A stretch of 64,000 nucleotides of DNA from NCBI RefSeq assembly GCF_002262875.1, contig NZ_NKYE01000009.1, positions 1 through 64,000 of the forward strand, in the 5' to 3' direction. Of the stretch, positions 44,282-52,934 are shown in pieces. The notes under the pieces were generated by a model. The model did no database searches. It saw only the letters and a list, made by a program, of their open reading frames with translations, and was not told the origin of the DNA. The position numbers and the translations under genes are program-made. Within the stretch, counting starts at the first letter, position 1. Each line of letters begins with the position of its first letter. The stretch is from Amycolatopsis antarctica (GTDB lineage: Bacteria; Actinomycetota; Actinomycetes; Mycobacteriales; Pseudonocardiaceae).

Positions 44282-45483
44282 CGGGACGTCCCGTCGTCCG
44301 GTCGCGCGGGGTCGGAGATCACGGCGACGCAGGCGAGCGATCCGGGGCCGCCGAGTGCGTGCGCGAGGCCCCGGCTCGCCCCGGGGACCTGCCGCGGTCC
44401 GGCGCGATCCCATACCTGGTCGCAGATGTCGACGATCATCCGTACTCCCGTCGCGCCGATGGGATGCCCGCAGGCCTTGAGCCCACCAGAGGTGTTCACC
44501 GGAATCGTGCCGCCGTCGCCGGTCGCGCCGGAAAGGACCATGTCCCGCCCCTCACCCCGGTCGCACAGGCCGAGGTCCTCGTAGTTGACGATCTCGGTGA
44601 TGGTGAAGCAGTCGTGCAGTTCGACCACGTCGAGCTGTCCGGCGGGATCGTCGATCCCGGCCTGCCGATAGGCCGCCGTGGCGGCGTTGCGGGTCGACTC
44701 GAATCCCAGCATGTCGAAGCGGGGCGAGGTGTTCGCCGTGAAGTAGCCGAGATCGTTGGACATCGCGATGCCGCTCACCGTGGCCGACCGCTTTCCCCGC
44801 GCGTCCTCGGCGCGGACCAGGACCAGCGCGGCCGCGCCGTCGGTGGTGGGGCAGGCGTCGAGCAGGCCGATCTCCCCGGCCAGTCGTGGCGCGGACTCGA
44901 CCTGGTTCTCGCTGACCTCCGACCGGAAGTGGGCACGGGGGTTGCGCGCGCCGTAGGCGTGGTTCTTCCGTGCCACCGCCGTCATCGCCGGCCGAACCTC
45001 CCCGTAGACCGACCGGTACCGCTCCGCGACGATGCCGAAGATCCCCGGCGCGGTGCGCCCCTTGCTCAGCAACGGATGGCCCCGGTCGACGTGCTGCATG
45101 ACCAGGCTGCCCCTCGGTCCCACGTCGCGCATCTTCTCGGCGCCGACCACCAGTGCCACATCGCAGGTCCTCCCGCGCAGCGCGGCCACCGCCTGCCGGG
45201 TGGCGTCGATTCCGGACGCGCAGTAGGCGGCGACCCTGGTGACCGGGCGGCCGCGCAGCCCCAGTGGCTCGGCGAGCGAGGTGCCCGCGTTGCCCTCGTC
45301 GGAATAGGTGTACGCGAACGCGGTACCGAGCCACGCGGCGTCCACCGCATCCAGCCCGAGGCCCGCGTCGGCGAGCGCCTCCGCGGTCGCGGCACGGGCG
45401 AGATCGCCGAATCCGAGGTGGAAGAACTCGCCGAACGCGGTGCTGGCCGCACCGATCACCACGACGTCGCCGTGCTCAGTCAT
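44278..45483 (-). CDS. SCP-x-like thiolase
   Basis: A 401-residue thiolase-fold enzyme of the lipid-transfer/SCP-x branch: VIGAASTAFGEF at the start, the acyl-carrying Cys in AAYCASGID (about 89), ELHDCFTITE, and KACGHPIGATG (about 337). It should cleave or form a carbon-carbon bond on a CoA ester. In steroid-degrading clusters such thiolases need a DUF35 partner; the overlapping upstream gene encodes a DUF35 domain. Confidence 0.9.
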   Translation of the reverse strand: MTEHGDVVVIGAASTAFGEFFHLGFGDLARAATAEALADAGLGLDAVDAAWLGTAFAYTYSDEGNAGTSLAEPLGLRGRPVTRVAAYCASGIDATRQAVAALRGRTCDVALVVGAEKMRDVGPRGSLVMQHVDRGHPLLSKGRTAPGIFGIVAERYRSVYGEVRPAMTAVARKNHAYGARNPRAHFRSEVSENQVESAPRLAGEIGLLDACPTTDGAAALVLVRAEDARGKRSATVSGIAMSNDLGYFTANTSPRFDMLGFESTRNAATAAYRQAGIDDPAGQLDVVELHDCFTITEIVNYEDLGLCDRGEGRDMVLSGATGDGGTIPVNTSGGLKACGHPIGATGVRMIVDICDQVWDRAGPRQVPGASRGLAHALGGPGSLACVAVISDPARPDDGTSR

Positions 45484-46792
45484 CGAGGTCCACCTTCCAG
45501 AAGTAGTGCGGGCGGCCGCCGCCGGAGTGCAGGCGGCGCAGGCTCAGCCGGACGGTGTCGCCGACGGAGGCCCACCGTCGTGGCGCCGCGACGGACTGGC
45601 CGAAGAAGCGGCCACCCCCGTCGAGTTCGACGACGATCATCTGCACCTCGCGCTCCGGGGCGGCGAACAACCGGTCGACGTTGTGGCTCAGCACGGTGCC
45701 GTGCCGGGCGAGCGGGTGGGCGGCGACCTCGGCGGCCCCGCACATCTCGCAGGTCGCCGCGCCCGGGAACGTCACGCATTCGCAGGCCGTGCAACGCGAT
45801 CCGGTCAGTCGGAGGAGCCCGGGGACCTCCCGGCGCAGTTTCGCGGGTGAGGTCCAGATGCCCTGTCCGGACGGTGTCGCGGAACGCAGCCAGTCCCGGT
45901 AGCCGTACTCGGCGGTGGCCGGACGCCGGGTGACGTGCACTGTGTCGGCCACCCGGTCGCCCGCGCGCAACAGGACTGCGTCGCCACCCCAGGCGAGATC
46001 GAGTACGGCCACCAGCGCACCGGGGCCCGCGTCCGCGAGCCGTTCGAACGTCGTCCGCAGAGTCGCCGCTGCCAGTCGGCCGGCCTGTCGCTCCGGCGGG
46101 CCGGGCGTCCAGACCCGGGAGACCTTCCAGCGTTCGGCCCAGCGGTCGGCCCGTACCGGCACGACGCAGTTGAGCACCACGCCGGCCAGGTCGCCCGGTG
46201 TGACTCCCGCGCCCGCGCAGAGGCAATCGAGCAGCTCGGTCCCGTCCGAAGCGAGCAGGGTCTCCTCGATGAAGCGCGGATCCTCGGGGTCCTCGGTGCT
46301 GCCGTCCGTCCAGCGGTCGAAGGCCAGTGTGTGCAGCGATTCGGAGTGCAGTATCGCCGCGGCGTCGGGGGAGCCGAAGCGGAGCGCGACGGCACCGTCC
46401 GGTGCCGGTGAGGCTGCCGGGTCGGCCGGCCGGCCGTGGTCCGCGACGACGGCGATCTGTGCTCGCAGGCCGGCCGCCATCGCGAGCAGGGCGGGTGCGC
46501 CCGACTCTGCGGCGAGGGGCAGTACCACGCACGGGTCGTCCACCCCGCCGGTGGCGGCGAGGTGGGCGAGGGCGGCCCTCGGCTCGGCGCCGGATGTGGT
46601 GCGCAGCGCCACCCGGTCACGCGGGGCGCTGCCCGGCAGTGTCCGCAGTGCCTCAGCGGACAGGGTCAACGCGTCCTCGTCGGGAGCGCACAGCGGGAGA
46701 TCGGCGGCACCGCCGAGTTCCGCGGCCAGGCTGCCTGCCAGCCGGTACCCGGGGACGTACGAGCCGACGGATTCGATTCCCACCGTGGGCAT
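45476..46792 (-). CDS. HMG-CoA-synthase-like protein fused to a DUF35 (zinc ribbon/OB) domain
   Basis: 438 residues. Residues 1-280 follow the HMG-CoA synthase/thiolase fold (VGIESVGSYVPGYRLAG start), but the usual catalytic Cys stretch is not evident, so that half may be non-catalytic. Residues about 320-435 are a DUF35 domain: zinc ribbon CTACECVTFPGAATCEMC, then an OB fold (GTVLSHNVDR, MIVVELDGGGRFFGQ). DUF35 proteins support SCP-x thiolases and related aldolases. ATG at 46792 with AGGAGG; overlaps the thiolase start by 8 nt. Confidence 0.82.
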   Translation of the reverse strand: MPTVGIESVGSYVPGYRLAGSLAAELGGAADLPLCAPDEDALTLSAEALRTLPGSAPRDRVALRTTSGAEPRAALAHLAATGGVDDPCVVLPLAAESGAPALLAMAAGLRAQIAVVADHGRPADPAASPAPDGAVALRFGSPDAAAILHSESLHTLAFDRWTDGSTEDPEDPRFIEETLLASDGTELLDCLCAGAGVTPGDLAGVVLNCVVPVRADRWAERWKVSRVWTPGPPERQAGRLAAATLRTTFERLADAGPGALVAVLDLAWGGDAVLLRAGDRVADTVHVTRRPATAEYGYRDWLRSATPSGQGIWTSPAKLRREVPGLLRLTGSRCTACECVTFPGAATCEMCGAAEVAAHPLARHGTVLSHNVDRLFAAPEREVQMIVVELDGGGRFFGQSVAAPRRWASVGDTVRLSLRRLHSGGGRPHYFWKVDLDD

Positions 46793-46846
46793 TCCGGGCC
46801 TCCTGCCTGCTGTGACGTTGTCGCAACGCAGTCTTGCACGTCGTTG

Positions 46847-46868
46847 TGAATACGGTATACCGTAAGTC
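46847..46868. promoter_or_regulatory. Operator candidate 3 in a divergent promoter
   Basis: TACGGTATACCGTA is a perfect 14-bp palindrome (46851-46864) with TGAA/AAGT flanks, between the HMGS-like operon and paralogue 2. Best symmetric version of the GTATAC site. Confidence 0.65.
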
Positions 46869-46937
46869 GAAGTGGTCGCCGTCACAACCGTCACGAGGGT
46901 GAACGGTCAGACCTCAGCCCCCGACAAAGGAGTGCCG

Positions 46938-47783
46938 GTGACCGGAGAACGGCACATCGTGGTCGCGGCCGAACCGCCGGACCGGGCCATCGCGATGGAT
47001 TCCATCACCCATGCGAACGGCGAGTACGGCCCCGGCGACGTGTTGATCGGCGCCAGCTTCGCCGGAATCGTCGCCGTGCAGTTCGCCGCGCGGTACCGCC
47101 CGAAGGCCGTCATCGCGCACGACTGCGGGATCGGCCTCGACGGGGCGGGTGTGAACGGACTGTGGTTCCTCGACGGCGCCGGGATCCCGGCCGCCGCGAT
47201 CGACTCCGCTTCGGCCCGGATCGCCGACGGCGTGGACATGTGGGACCGCGGCGTCATCTCCGTGGCCAATCACTGGGCCCGCCTGCTCGGAGTCGGGCCG
47301 GGAATGCCCGTGCGGGACGCGGTCGCCGGCTTCTTCGCCTGGGACGGAGTCCCGTGGGCCGACGAGGCACCGCGGGAACACCGCAGCGTGGTCGGCTCGG
47401 CGGGCGGCCGCCCGATCGTCGCTGTGGACAGCATTCGTTTCGCCCTGCCGGAGGACCGGGGGGCCGTGGTCTGCGTGGGTTCGCACGGCGGGCGGACCGC
47501 CGCCGCGTACGCGCTGGAGATCATGCCCGCCGGCTTCATCAGCTCGGACGGCGGCGTCGGCCGGGACGACAGCGGGATCAACGGGCTGGCGATCCTCGGG
47601 GAGGCCGGGATCGCGGCGGCCGCCGTATCCGTGGCCTCGGCCCGGATCGGCGAGGGAAACAGTACCTATCAGGACGGCGTGATCTCGTTCGTCAACGAGA
47701 TCGCGCGCGAACGGGGCGTGCGTGCCGGTGATCCGGCTCGGTCGGCCGCGAAGGCGATGGCGAACGGCGCCACGGTCCGGTGA
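46938..47783 (+). CDS. Unknown protein made of two copies of a 115-residue module (paralogue 2)
   Basis: 281 residues, soluble, GTG start behind AAAGGAG. Module 1: MDSITHANGEY, IGASFAGIVAVQFA, GAGVNGLWFLDGAGIPAAAI, DRGVISVANHWA. Module 2: VDSIRF, CVGSHGGRTAAAYAL, SSDGGVGRDDSGINGLAIL, DGVISFVNEIA. Compared with paralogue 1 the second module here better keeps the GSHGG and DGG positions. First gene of an operon with the MFS importer; GTATAC operator in front. Family unknown to me. Confidence 0.7.
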   Translation: MTGERHIVVAAEPPDRAIAMDSITHANGEYGPGDVLIGASFAGIVAVQFAARYRPKAVIAHDCGIGLDGAGVNGLWFLDGAGIPAAAIDSASARIADGVDMWDRGVISVANHWARLLGVGPGMPVRDAVAGFFAWDGVPWADEAPREHRSVVGSAGGRPIVAVDSIRFALPEDRGAVVCVGSHGGRTAAAYALEIMPAGFISSDGGVGRDDSGINGLAILGEAGIAAAAVSVASARIGEGNSTYQDGVISFVNEIARERGVRAGDPARSAAKAMANGATVR

Positions 47784-47908
47784 GGCGGACCGGCGGCGAC
47801 AGCGTCGGCAGCGACCGGAGCAACGACCGGCGATCTCCACGATCAGATCACGGTTCGTTCTCGCAACTCTCACAACGCGTCGGGATGACTTCTCGAGAGG
47901 AACCAGCA

Positions 47909-49219
47909 ATGGCCGTCCAGCCCGCACCAACCGATCACGTCGCCGAACCGGTGACGAGAAAGAAGAATCGCGCGCTCGGCGCCGTCGTCATCGGCAGCGC
48001 CATCGAGTGGTACGACTTCTACGTCTTCGGCACCGCGTCAGCACTGGTGTTCAGCCGGATCTTCTTCCCGTCCATGTCCGCGGCCAGCGGCATCCTGCTC
48101 TCCTTCGCGACTTTCGGCGTCGCGTTCCTGGTGCGCCCGTTCGGCGGGATCGTGCTCGGCCATCTCGGCGACCGGATCGGCCGGAAGAACATCCTGCTCG
48201 CCACCCTGATCATGATGGGTGTCGCCACGGTCGGCATCGGGCTGATCCCCGACTATCGCAGCATCGGCGTTGCGGCCCCGCTGCTGCTGGTGCTGTGCCG
48301 CATCGTGCAGGGGATCGGTGCCAGCGGGGAATGGGCAGGGGCGGCGCTGGTCGCGTTGGAGAGTTCCACGCCGAAGAACCGGGCGCTGTACGGGAGCCTG
48401 CCCAACATCGGGGTCCCCGTCGGCCTGCTGTTGTCGACGACGGTCTCGCTGATCTTCTACGCCCTGCCGGAGGAGGACCTGCTGTCCTGGGGCTGGCGGG
48501 TGCCGTTCCTGATCAGTTTCGTGTTCGTCTTCGTCGGTGTCTACATCCGTCGCCGCCTCGAGGAGACCGACGACTTCACCGAGGTCAAGAAGAACAAGGA
48601 CGTGCGGCGGTTCCCGCTGGCCGAGGTGGTTCGCGGCTACTGGAAGGAGTCGCTGATCGTCTTCTTCGCCCAGGGCAGCCTTACGGTGGTGTTCTTCGTC
48701 GGTTCCACCTACATGCTCAGCTACGCGACGAAGGTGGCCGGCTTCAGTCAGAGCACGGCACTGCTGGCGCTGATCCTCGCCTCCACCGTGCTGATCGCGA
48801 CCATTCCGCTCGTCGGCAGATGGGCGGACCGGATCGGCTACGCGCGAGGTTTCCTCGTCTCCACGGTCGCGTCGATATTCCTGTTCGCGGCGGTGTTCCC
48901 GATGGTCGACTCGGGCAGTACCGTGCTGCTCTTCCTCGGTGCCGGAGTGCTGTTCGGCGTGGTGGCGGGAATCGGGTTCGGCTGCCAGTCGGCATTGTTC
49001 GGAGTGCTTTTTCCCGCACGGGTTCGCTATACCGGAATGACATTCAGCTTTCAGCTCTCCGGTGCCGTCTTCGGCGGACCGCTGCCGTTGGTCGCCAGCG
49101 CTCTGGTCGATTCCAACGGCAGCCCGTGGGCGCTCGTGCTCTGCATCGGCCTGGTCGCCGTCGTCGGCTCGGTGGCGACCATGGCCGTATCCAGAAAAGC
49201 CGCGTCCACCTGGACGTGA
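47909..49219 (+). CDS. MFS metabolite:proton symporter (uptake)
   Basis: A 436-residue, twelve-helix permease of the metabolite:H+ symporter family (ShiA/KgtP/ProP-like). SAIEWYDFYVFGTASALVF at helix 1, HLGDRIGRKNILL in loop 2-3, and a Gly-rich CRIVQGIGASGEWAGAALV segment. Such proteins import organic acids, so it probably brings in the substrate of the catabolic island. ATG at 47909 with GAGAGG; an ATG eight codons earlier is possible. Confidence 0.85.
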   Translation: MAVQPAPTDHVAEPVTRKKNRALGAVVIGSAIEWYDFYVFGTASALVFSRIFFPSMSAASGILLSFATFGVAFLVRPFGGIVLGHLGDRIGRKNILLATLIMMGVATVGIGLIPDYRSIGVAAPLLLVLCRIVQGIGASGEWAGAALVALESSTPKNRALYGSLPNIGVPVGLLLSTTVSLIFYALPEEDLLSWGWRVPFLISFVFVFVGVYIRRRLEETDDFTEVKKNKDVRRFPLAEVVRGYWKESLIVFFAQGSLTVVFFVGSTYMLSYATKVAGFSQSTALLALILASTVLIATIPLVGRWADRIGYARGFLVSTVASIFLFAAVFPMVDSGSTVLLFLGAGVLFGVVAGIGFGCQSALFGVLFPARVRYTGMTFSFQLSGAVFGGPLPLVASALVDSNGSPWALVLCIGLVAVVGSVATMAVSRKAASTWT

Positions 49220-49452
49220 GCTCGTGAACTGCCGGTGCCGCCCGTACGTCCACAGTGGATCGAGTGACCGGAGGCGGCGACTCGGGTCGAGGACGTCCTT
49301 CGGACGGGTGGCATTCGCGCCGAATCCTCACTCGAATGTGTCGTCCGCATGCTGTGAATTCCCGTGCCGTGTACGTTTCGTCGCCGCGGGGAAATTCACG
49401 GCCCTGCCGGGAACGCCCCCGTTCCGGAAATGGATCTACCGAGGAGTGTGCA

Positions 49453-49707
49453 GTGCTGAAGAAGGCTGGAATTGTTGTTACCGGTGTCGCGGCGGCCCTG
49501 ATGGTCGCCGGTGGTACCGCCTTCGCGAGCGACGTGCACGAGGGCCCGGAACACGGTGGTGGCCACGGCCAGTCCACCAACTTCCTGAACGGCATCGACG
49601 TGCTGGAGAACATCAACGTCTGCGGCAACCAGGCGAACGGGATCACCGTCCCGGTGCTGAACAACGTCGGCGCCGACTGCGCCGCCGCCAGCGCGGACGA
49701 GAGCTGA
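49453..49707 (+). CDS. Small secreted chaplin-like protein
   Basis: 84 residues. GTG behind GAGGAG; signal peptide VLKKAGIVVTGVAAALMVAG, cleaved near AFA-SD (residue 26). The mature peptide is short with a His/Gly-rich start (EHGGGHGQ) and a chaplin-like end: INVCGNQANGITVPVLNNVG followed by a second Cys, 20 residues Cys to Cys against about 19 in chaplins. May coat aerial structures or the cell surface. It lacks the usual hydrophobic LLNPAFGN run, so assignment as a chaplin is tentative. Confidence 0.7.
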   Translation: MLKKAGIVVTGVAAALMVAGGTAFASDVHEGPEHGGGHGQSTNFLNGIDVLENINVCGNQANGITVPVLNNVGADCAAASADES

Positions 49708-49747
49708 TCCTCACCGCGAGGTGACCGCCGCCCGCGCGGCGGGCGTG

Positions 49748-49789
49748 AAGGGCGATGACGCCGGCAGTGCCGCCGGGGTCATCGCCCTT
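49748..49789. terminator. Bidirectional hairpin
   Basis: Arms AAGGGCGATGAC and GTCATCGCCCTT with an inner GCCGGC pairing, between the convergent chaplin-like and SsgB-like genes. Confidence 0.8.
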
Positions 49790-49810
49790 TCGCGTGTGCG
49801 GTGAGCCTGG

Positions 49811-50233
49811 TCAGGACCGGTCGTTCGGCAGCAGCCGGGTCAGCGCCTCGTCCACGGTGACCCAGTGGTGCTCGTTGCCGGGCAGCACGACCTCGTAGGT
49901 GCGGTCCAGGAAGTCGGCCAGTTCCTGCGCCGAGGTCTCGAAGACCGCCTGACCGGACGGGGAGCTGAGCTCCATCAGCACGGCCTCCGGGTCCTCGGCG
50001 GACGGCCGGATGTGGACGTCCCCGTCGCCGGCATCGGCGAGCAGGCCGTCGGCCAGGAGGTCGCGGGCGAACACCCACTCCACCCAGTCCTGGCCCGCAC
50101 GGAAAGCCGCGACGACCGCGTACGGGTCGAGCGTGTCGTAACGCAGTTCCACCTTGACCGGAACCGCGGGCATCCGCGGGGCCAGCAGATCGAAGACCGC
50201 CGTTGAGTGGATCGTCACGTGATCGTCTCGCAT
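49811..50233 (-). CDS. SsgA-family sporulation/cell-division regulator (SsgB-like)
   Basis: A 140-residue protein with the family core VELRYDTLDPYAVVAAF, WVEWVFARDLLADGL and VLMELSSPSGQAVFE. SsgB positions FtsZ in sporulating actinomycetes. As the single copy next to a chaplin-like gene it hints at a developmental theme. ATG at 50233 with GGGTAGGA upstream. Confidence 0.9.
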   Translation of the reverse strand: MRDDHVTIHSTAVFDLLAPRMPAVPVKVELRYDTLDPYAVVAAFRAGQDWVEWVFARDLLADGLLADAGDGDVHIRPSAEDPEAVLMELSSPSGQAVFETSAQELADFLDRTYEVVLPGNEHHWVTVDEALTRLLPNDRS

Positions 50234-50708
50234 GGTCCTACCCTTCTGGTCCCTTCGCTTCAATGGCTCTGGTGGTGAGACGCAGTCCGCCCGAGTTGTA
50301 CACGCAGTACGACTCGACTTCACTCGTTCGGGTCTCCTAACACCCAGATGTTCTAGTACAGCGGCCAGTGCTGGTACCCATATGGTCACCTGGTCGCGGG
50401 GTCGTACGGTCCCGGAGTACCCGGGGCGGGCCGGGCGGACACCGTGACCTCCTGCACCCGCCCGGAGGTCTCCGGGCCGGCGCACGGCTCCGGGGTTCGA
50501 CCCGACCGTCCACAGTGGAGCGTGCGGGACCGTGCGGAGCAAGCTCGCGAGCGGGTCTGCCCCGTCCGGTGACGGTACGGCCGATCGGTGCGCCCCGGCC
50601 GCCGCGGGCGACTCGTGCGGAGCTTCCGGACAGACGTTCTGGGCCGGTCGCGCAGGGCGGGTTTCTCGGCTTGACACTCGCGTGCGGCCAGATTCACCAT
50701 CTGTGCCC
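50234..50708. other. Divergent intergenic region
   Basis: 475 nt between the SsgB-like and GntR genes. Contains GTCCACAGTGGAG (50508-50520) and a TTGACA hexamer at 50671-50676 ahead of the GntR start without a clear -10. No credible gene. Confidence 0.4.
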
Positions 50709-51434
50709 GTGAACCTGTCAGACAACCGGACAAGTAGGACATCCCGGCGGGTCAGCGCCATGGAGGTCGTGCTTGCCGGGCTTCGCTCGGCGATCGAACG
50801 GCGGCAGTTCGCCGTCGGCGACAAACTTCCGTCCGAGGCCGCGCTGTCCGCCGAATTCGAGGTCAGCCGTTCGGTGATCCGGGAGGCCCTCCGTGGACTC
50901 CAGGCCCTGGGCCTCACAGTGTCGCACCCGGGAAAGGGCACCTTCGTCGCGGCCGGTGGCCCGGCGCAGAACCCCGTTTTCGGCGACTACCCCACCCGCG
51001 ATCTGCTGGAAGTGCGCAGGCACGTCGAGATCCCGGTGGCGGGGTACGCGGCGATCCGGCGGACCTCCGACGATCTCGACGTGCTCGAACGGCTTCTCCA
51101 CCGGATGGCGGGGGAGACCGACGACACGGCCTGGGTCGCACTGGACACCCTGTTCCACATCACCGTCGCCCAGGCGTCGGGGAACCCGGTGTTCGGCAAG
51201 GTGATCGCGGAGATCCGGGACGCGCTGTCGCGGCAGTCGGCGTTCCTCAACCAGCTCGGCGATCGCCGGGAGCAGTCGAACGTGGAGCACCACGACATCG
51301 TGGCCGCCATCGCCGACCGGAACGAGGACGCCGCCGTCGGCGCGATGAACACCCATCTGACCAAGGTCGAGAGAACGCTGACCACCATCGTGCGCCCCGA
51401 GGCGCACCAGATTTCTGGAGAAGATCCCACGTGA
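50709..51434 (+). CDS. GntR-family (FadR/FCD) regulator
   Basis: 241 residues. HTH (about 20-75): [42 protein letters not shown] ligand domain with [16 protein letters not shown] and HHDIVAAI providing metal-binding histidines. GTG at 50709 chosen (ATG at 50760 would cut the HTH short). Overlaps the permease gene by GTGA, so it probably controls it. Confidence 0.85.
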   Translation: MNLSDNRTSRTSRRVSAMEVVLAGLRSAIERRQFAVGDKLPSEAALSAEFEVSRSVIREALRGLQALGLTVSHPGKGTFVAAGGPAQNPVFGDYPTRDLLEVRRHVEIPVAGYAAIRRTSDDLDVLERLLHRMAGETDDTAWVALDTLFHITVAQASGNPVFGKVIAEIRDALSRQSAFLNQLGDRREQSNVEHHDIVAAIADRNEDAAVGAMNTHLTKVERTLTTIVRPEAHQISGEDPT

Positions 51435-52888
51435 CGGATCAGGGTGTGCGAGCCGGGGAGACCGGCCACGCGACCGGAACGGTAGACGCAGGCGACGCCG
51501 GATACAGCAAGTCCTTGCAGCCGCGGCACATCAGCATGATCGCCATCGGCGGCGCGATCGGCACCGGGTTGTTCCTCGGCGCGGGCGGCCGCCTCGCCAC
51601 GGCGGGCCCCGCGCTGGCCATCGGGTACGCCGTGTGCGGCGTTTTCGCGTTCTTCGTGGTGCGCGCGCTGGGCGAGCTGATCCTGTACCGGCCCTCCTCG
51701 GGCGCGTTCGTGTCCTACGCCAGGGAGTTCATGGGCGAGAAGGGCGCGTTCGTCGCGGGCTGGATGTATTTCCTGAACTGGGCGACGACGGGGATCGCGG
51801 ACATCACCGCGATCGCGCTGTACGCGCACTTCTGGAGCATGTTCACCGACATTCCACAGTGGACCCTCGCGCTGATCGCGCTCGCCGTCGTGCTGGCGCT
51901 GAACCTGGTGTCGGTGAAGCTGTTCGGTGAGATGGAGTTCTGGTTCGCCATCATCAAGGTGGCCGCGCTGGTGCTCTTCATGATCGTCGGCATCGTCCTG
52001 CTGATCAACGGCGACCCGATCAACGGCACCGCGCCCAGTCCCTCACTGCTCACCGACGAGGGCGGCTTCCTGCCCAACGGTGTGATGCCGCTGGTGCTGA
52101 TGATCCAGGGCATCGTGTTCGCCTACGCCTCGGTGGAACTCGTCGGCGTCACCGCGGGGGAGACGGCCGAGCCGGAGAAGATCGTGCCCAAGGCGATCAA
52201 CTCGATCATGTGGCGCATCGGTGTCTTCTACGTGGGTTCGGTGGTGCTGCTGGCGATGCTGATGCCGTGGAACGCCTACACCGAAGGGGAGAGCCCGTTC
52301 GTGACCGTGCTGTCCAACATCGGTATCCCGGCCGCGGGCGACGTGATGAACCTGGTCGTGCTCACCGCCGCGATGTCCAGCCTCAATTCCGGTCTGTACT
52401 CCACCGGCCGGATTCTGCGCTCCATGGCCGTGGCCGGGTCCGCACCACGGTTCACCGGGGTGATGAACAAGAACCAGGTCCCCTACGGCGGCATCCTGCT
52501 CACCTCGGGTGTCTGCGTGCTCGGCGTGGGCCTGAACTACCTGGTGCCCGCCGACGCCTTCGAGATCGTGCTGAACTTCGCGGCCATCGGCATCCTCGCC
52601 ACCTGGGGCATCATCACCGTCAGCCACCTGCTGTTCTGGCGCAAGACCCAGTCGGGAGAACTCACCCGGCCGTCCTTCCGGCTGCCCGGTTCGCCGTTCA
52701 CCGAGATCGTCACGCTGGCGTTCCTGGCGAGCGTGCTGGTGCTCATGTGGTTCGACGACTCGGGCAGGCTGACCTTGCTGTCGTTGCCCGCCATCATCCT
52801 GGCACTGGTCGTCGGCTGGTTCTGCGTGCGCAAGCGGGTGGACACCACGAAGGCGCTGAGTGAGGTCCACGGCGAAGAACGGCAGTGA
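51431..52888 (+). CDS. Amino-acid permease (APC family, AnsP/CycA/GabP group)
   Basis: 485 residues with twelve helices. [20 protein letters not shown] and [20 protein letters not shown] form the substrate-binding first helix typical of amino acid/H+ symporters; [17 protein letters not shown] follows helix 6. Imports a small amino acid (asparagine, serine/alanine/glycine or GABA types); not resolvable here. Co-transcribed with the GntR regulator. Confidence 0.88.
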   Translation: MTDQGVRAGETGHATGTVDAGDAGYSKSLQPRHISMIAIGGAIGTGLFLGAGGRLATAGPALAIGYAVCGVFAFFVVRALGELILYRPSSGAFVSYAREFMGEKGAFVAGWMYFLNWATTGIADITAIALYAHFWSMFTDIPQWTLALIALAVVLALNLVSVKLFGEMEFWFAIIKVAALVLFMIVGIVLLINGDPINGTAPSPSLLTDEGGFLPNGVMPLVLMIQGIVFAYASVELVGVTAGETAEPEKIVPKAINSIMWRIGVFYVGSVVLLAMLMPWNAYTEGESPFVTVLSNIGIPAAGDVMNLVVLTAAMSSLNSGLYSTGRILRSMAVAGSAPRFTGVMNKNQVPYGGILLTSGVCVLGVGLNYLVPADAFEIVLNFAAIGILATWGIITVSHLLFWRKTQSGELTRPSFRLPGSPFTEIVTLAFLASVLVLMWFDDSGRLTLLSLPAIILALVVGWFCVRKRVDTTKALSEVHGEERQ

Positions 52889-52934
52889 CCGCGACGCCGG
52901 TGGCGCCCGCCGCGGGTGCGGGGGCCACCGGCCG

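Noticed and set aside
49220..49452. Possible separate gene ahead of the chaplin-like protein
   Set aside because: The open frame upstream of 49453 is Arg/Pro-rich and has no signal; the GTG with GAGGAG and the signal peptide define the start.
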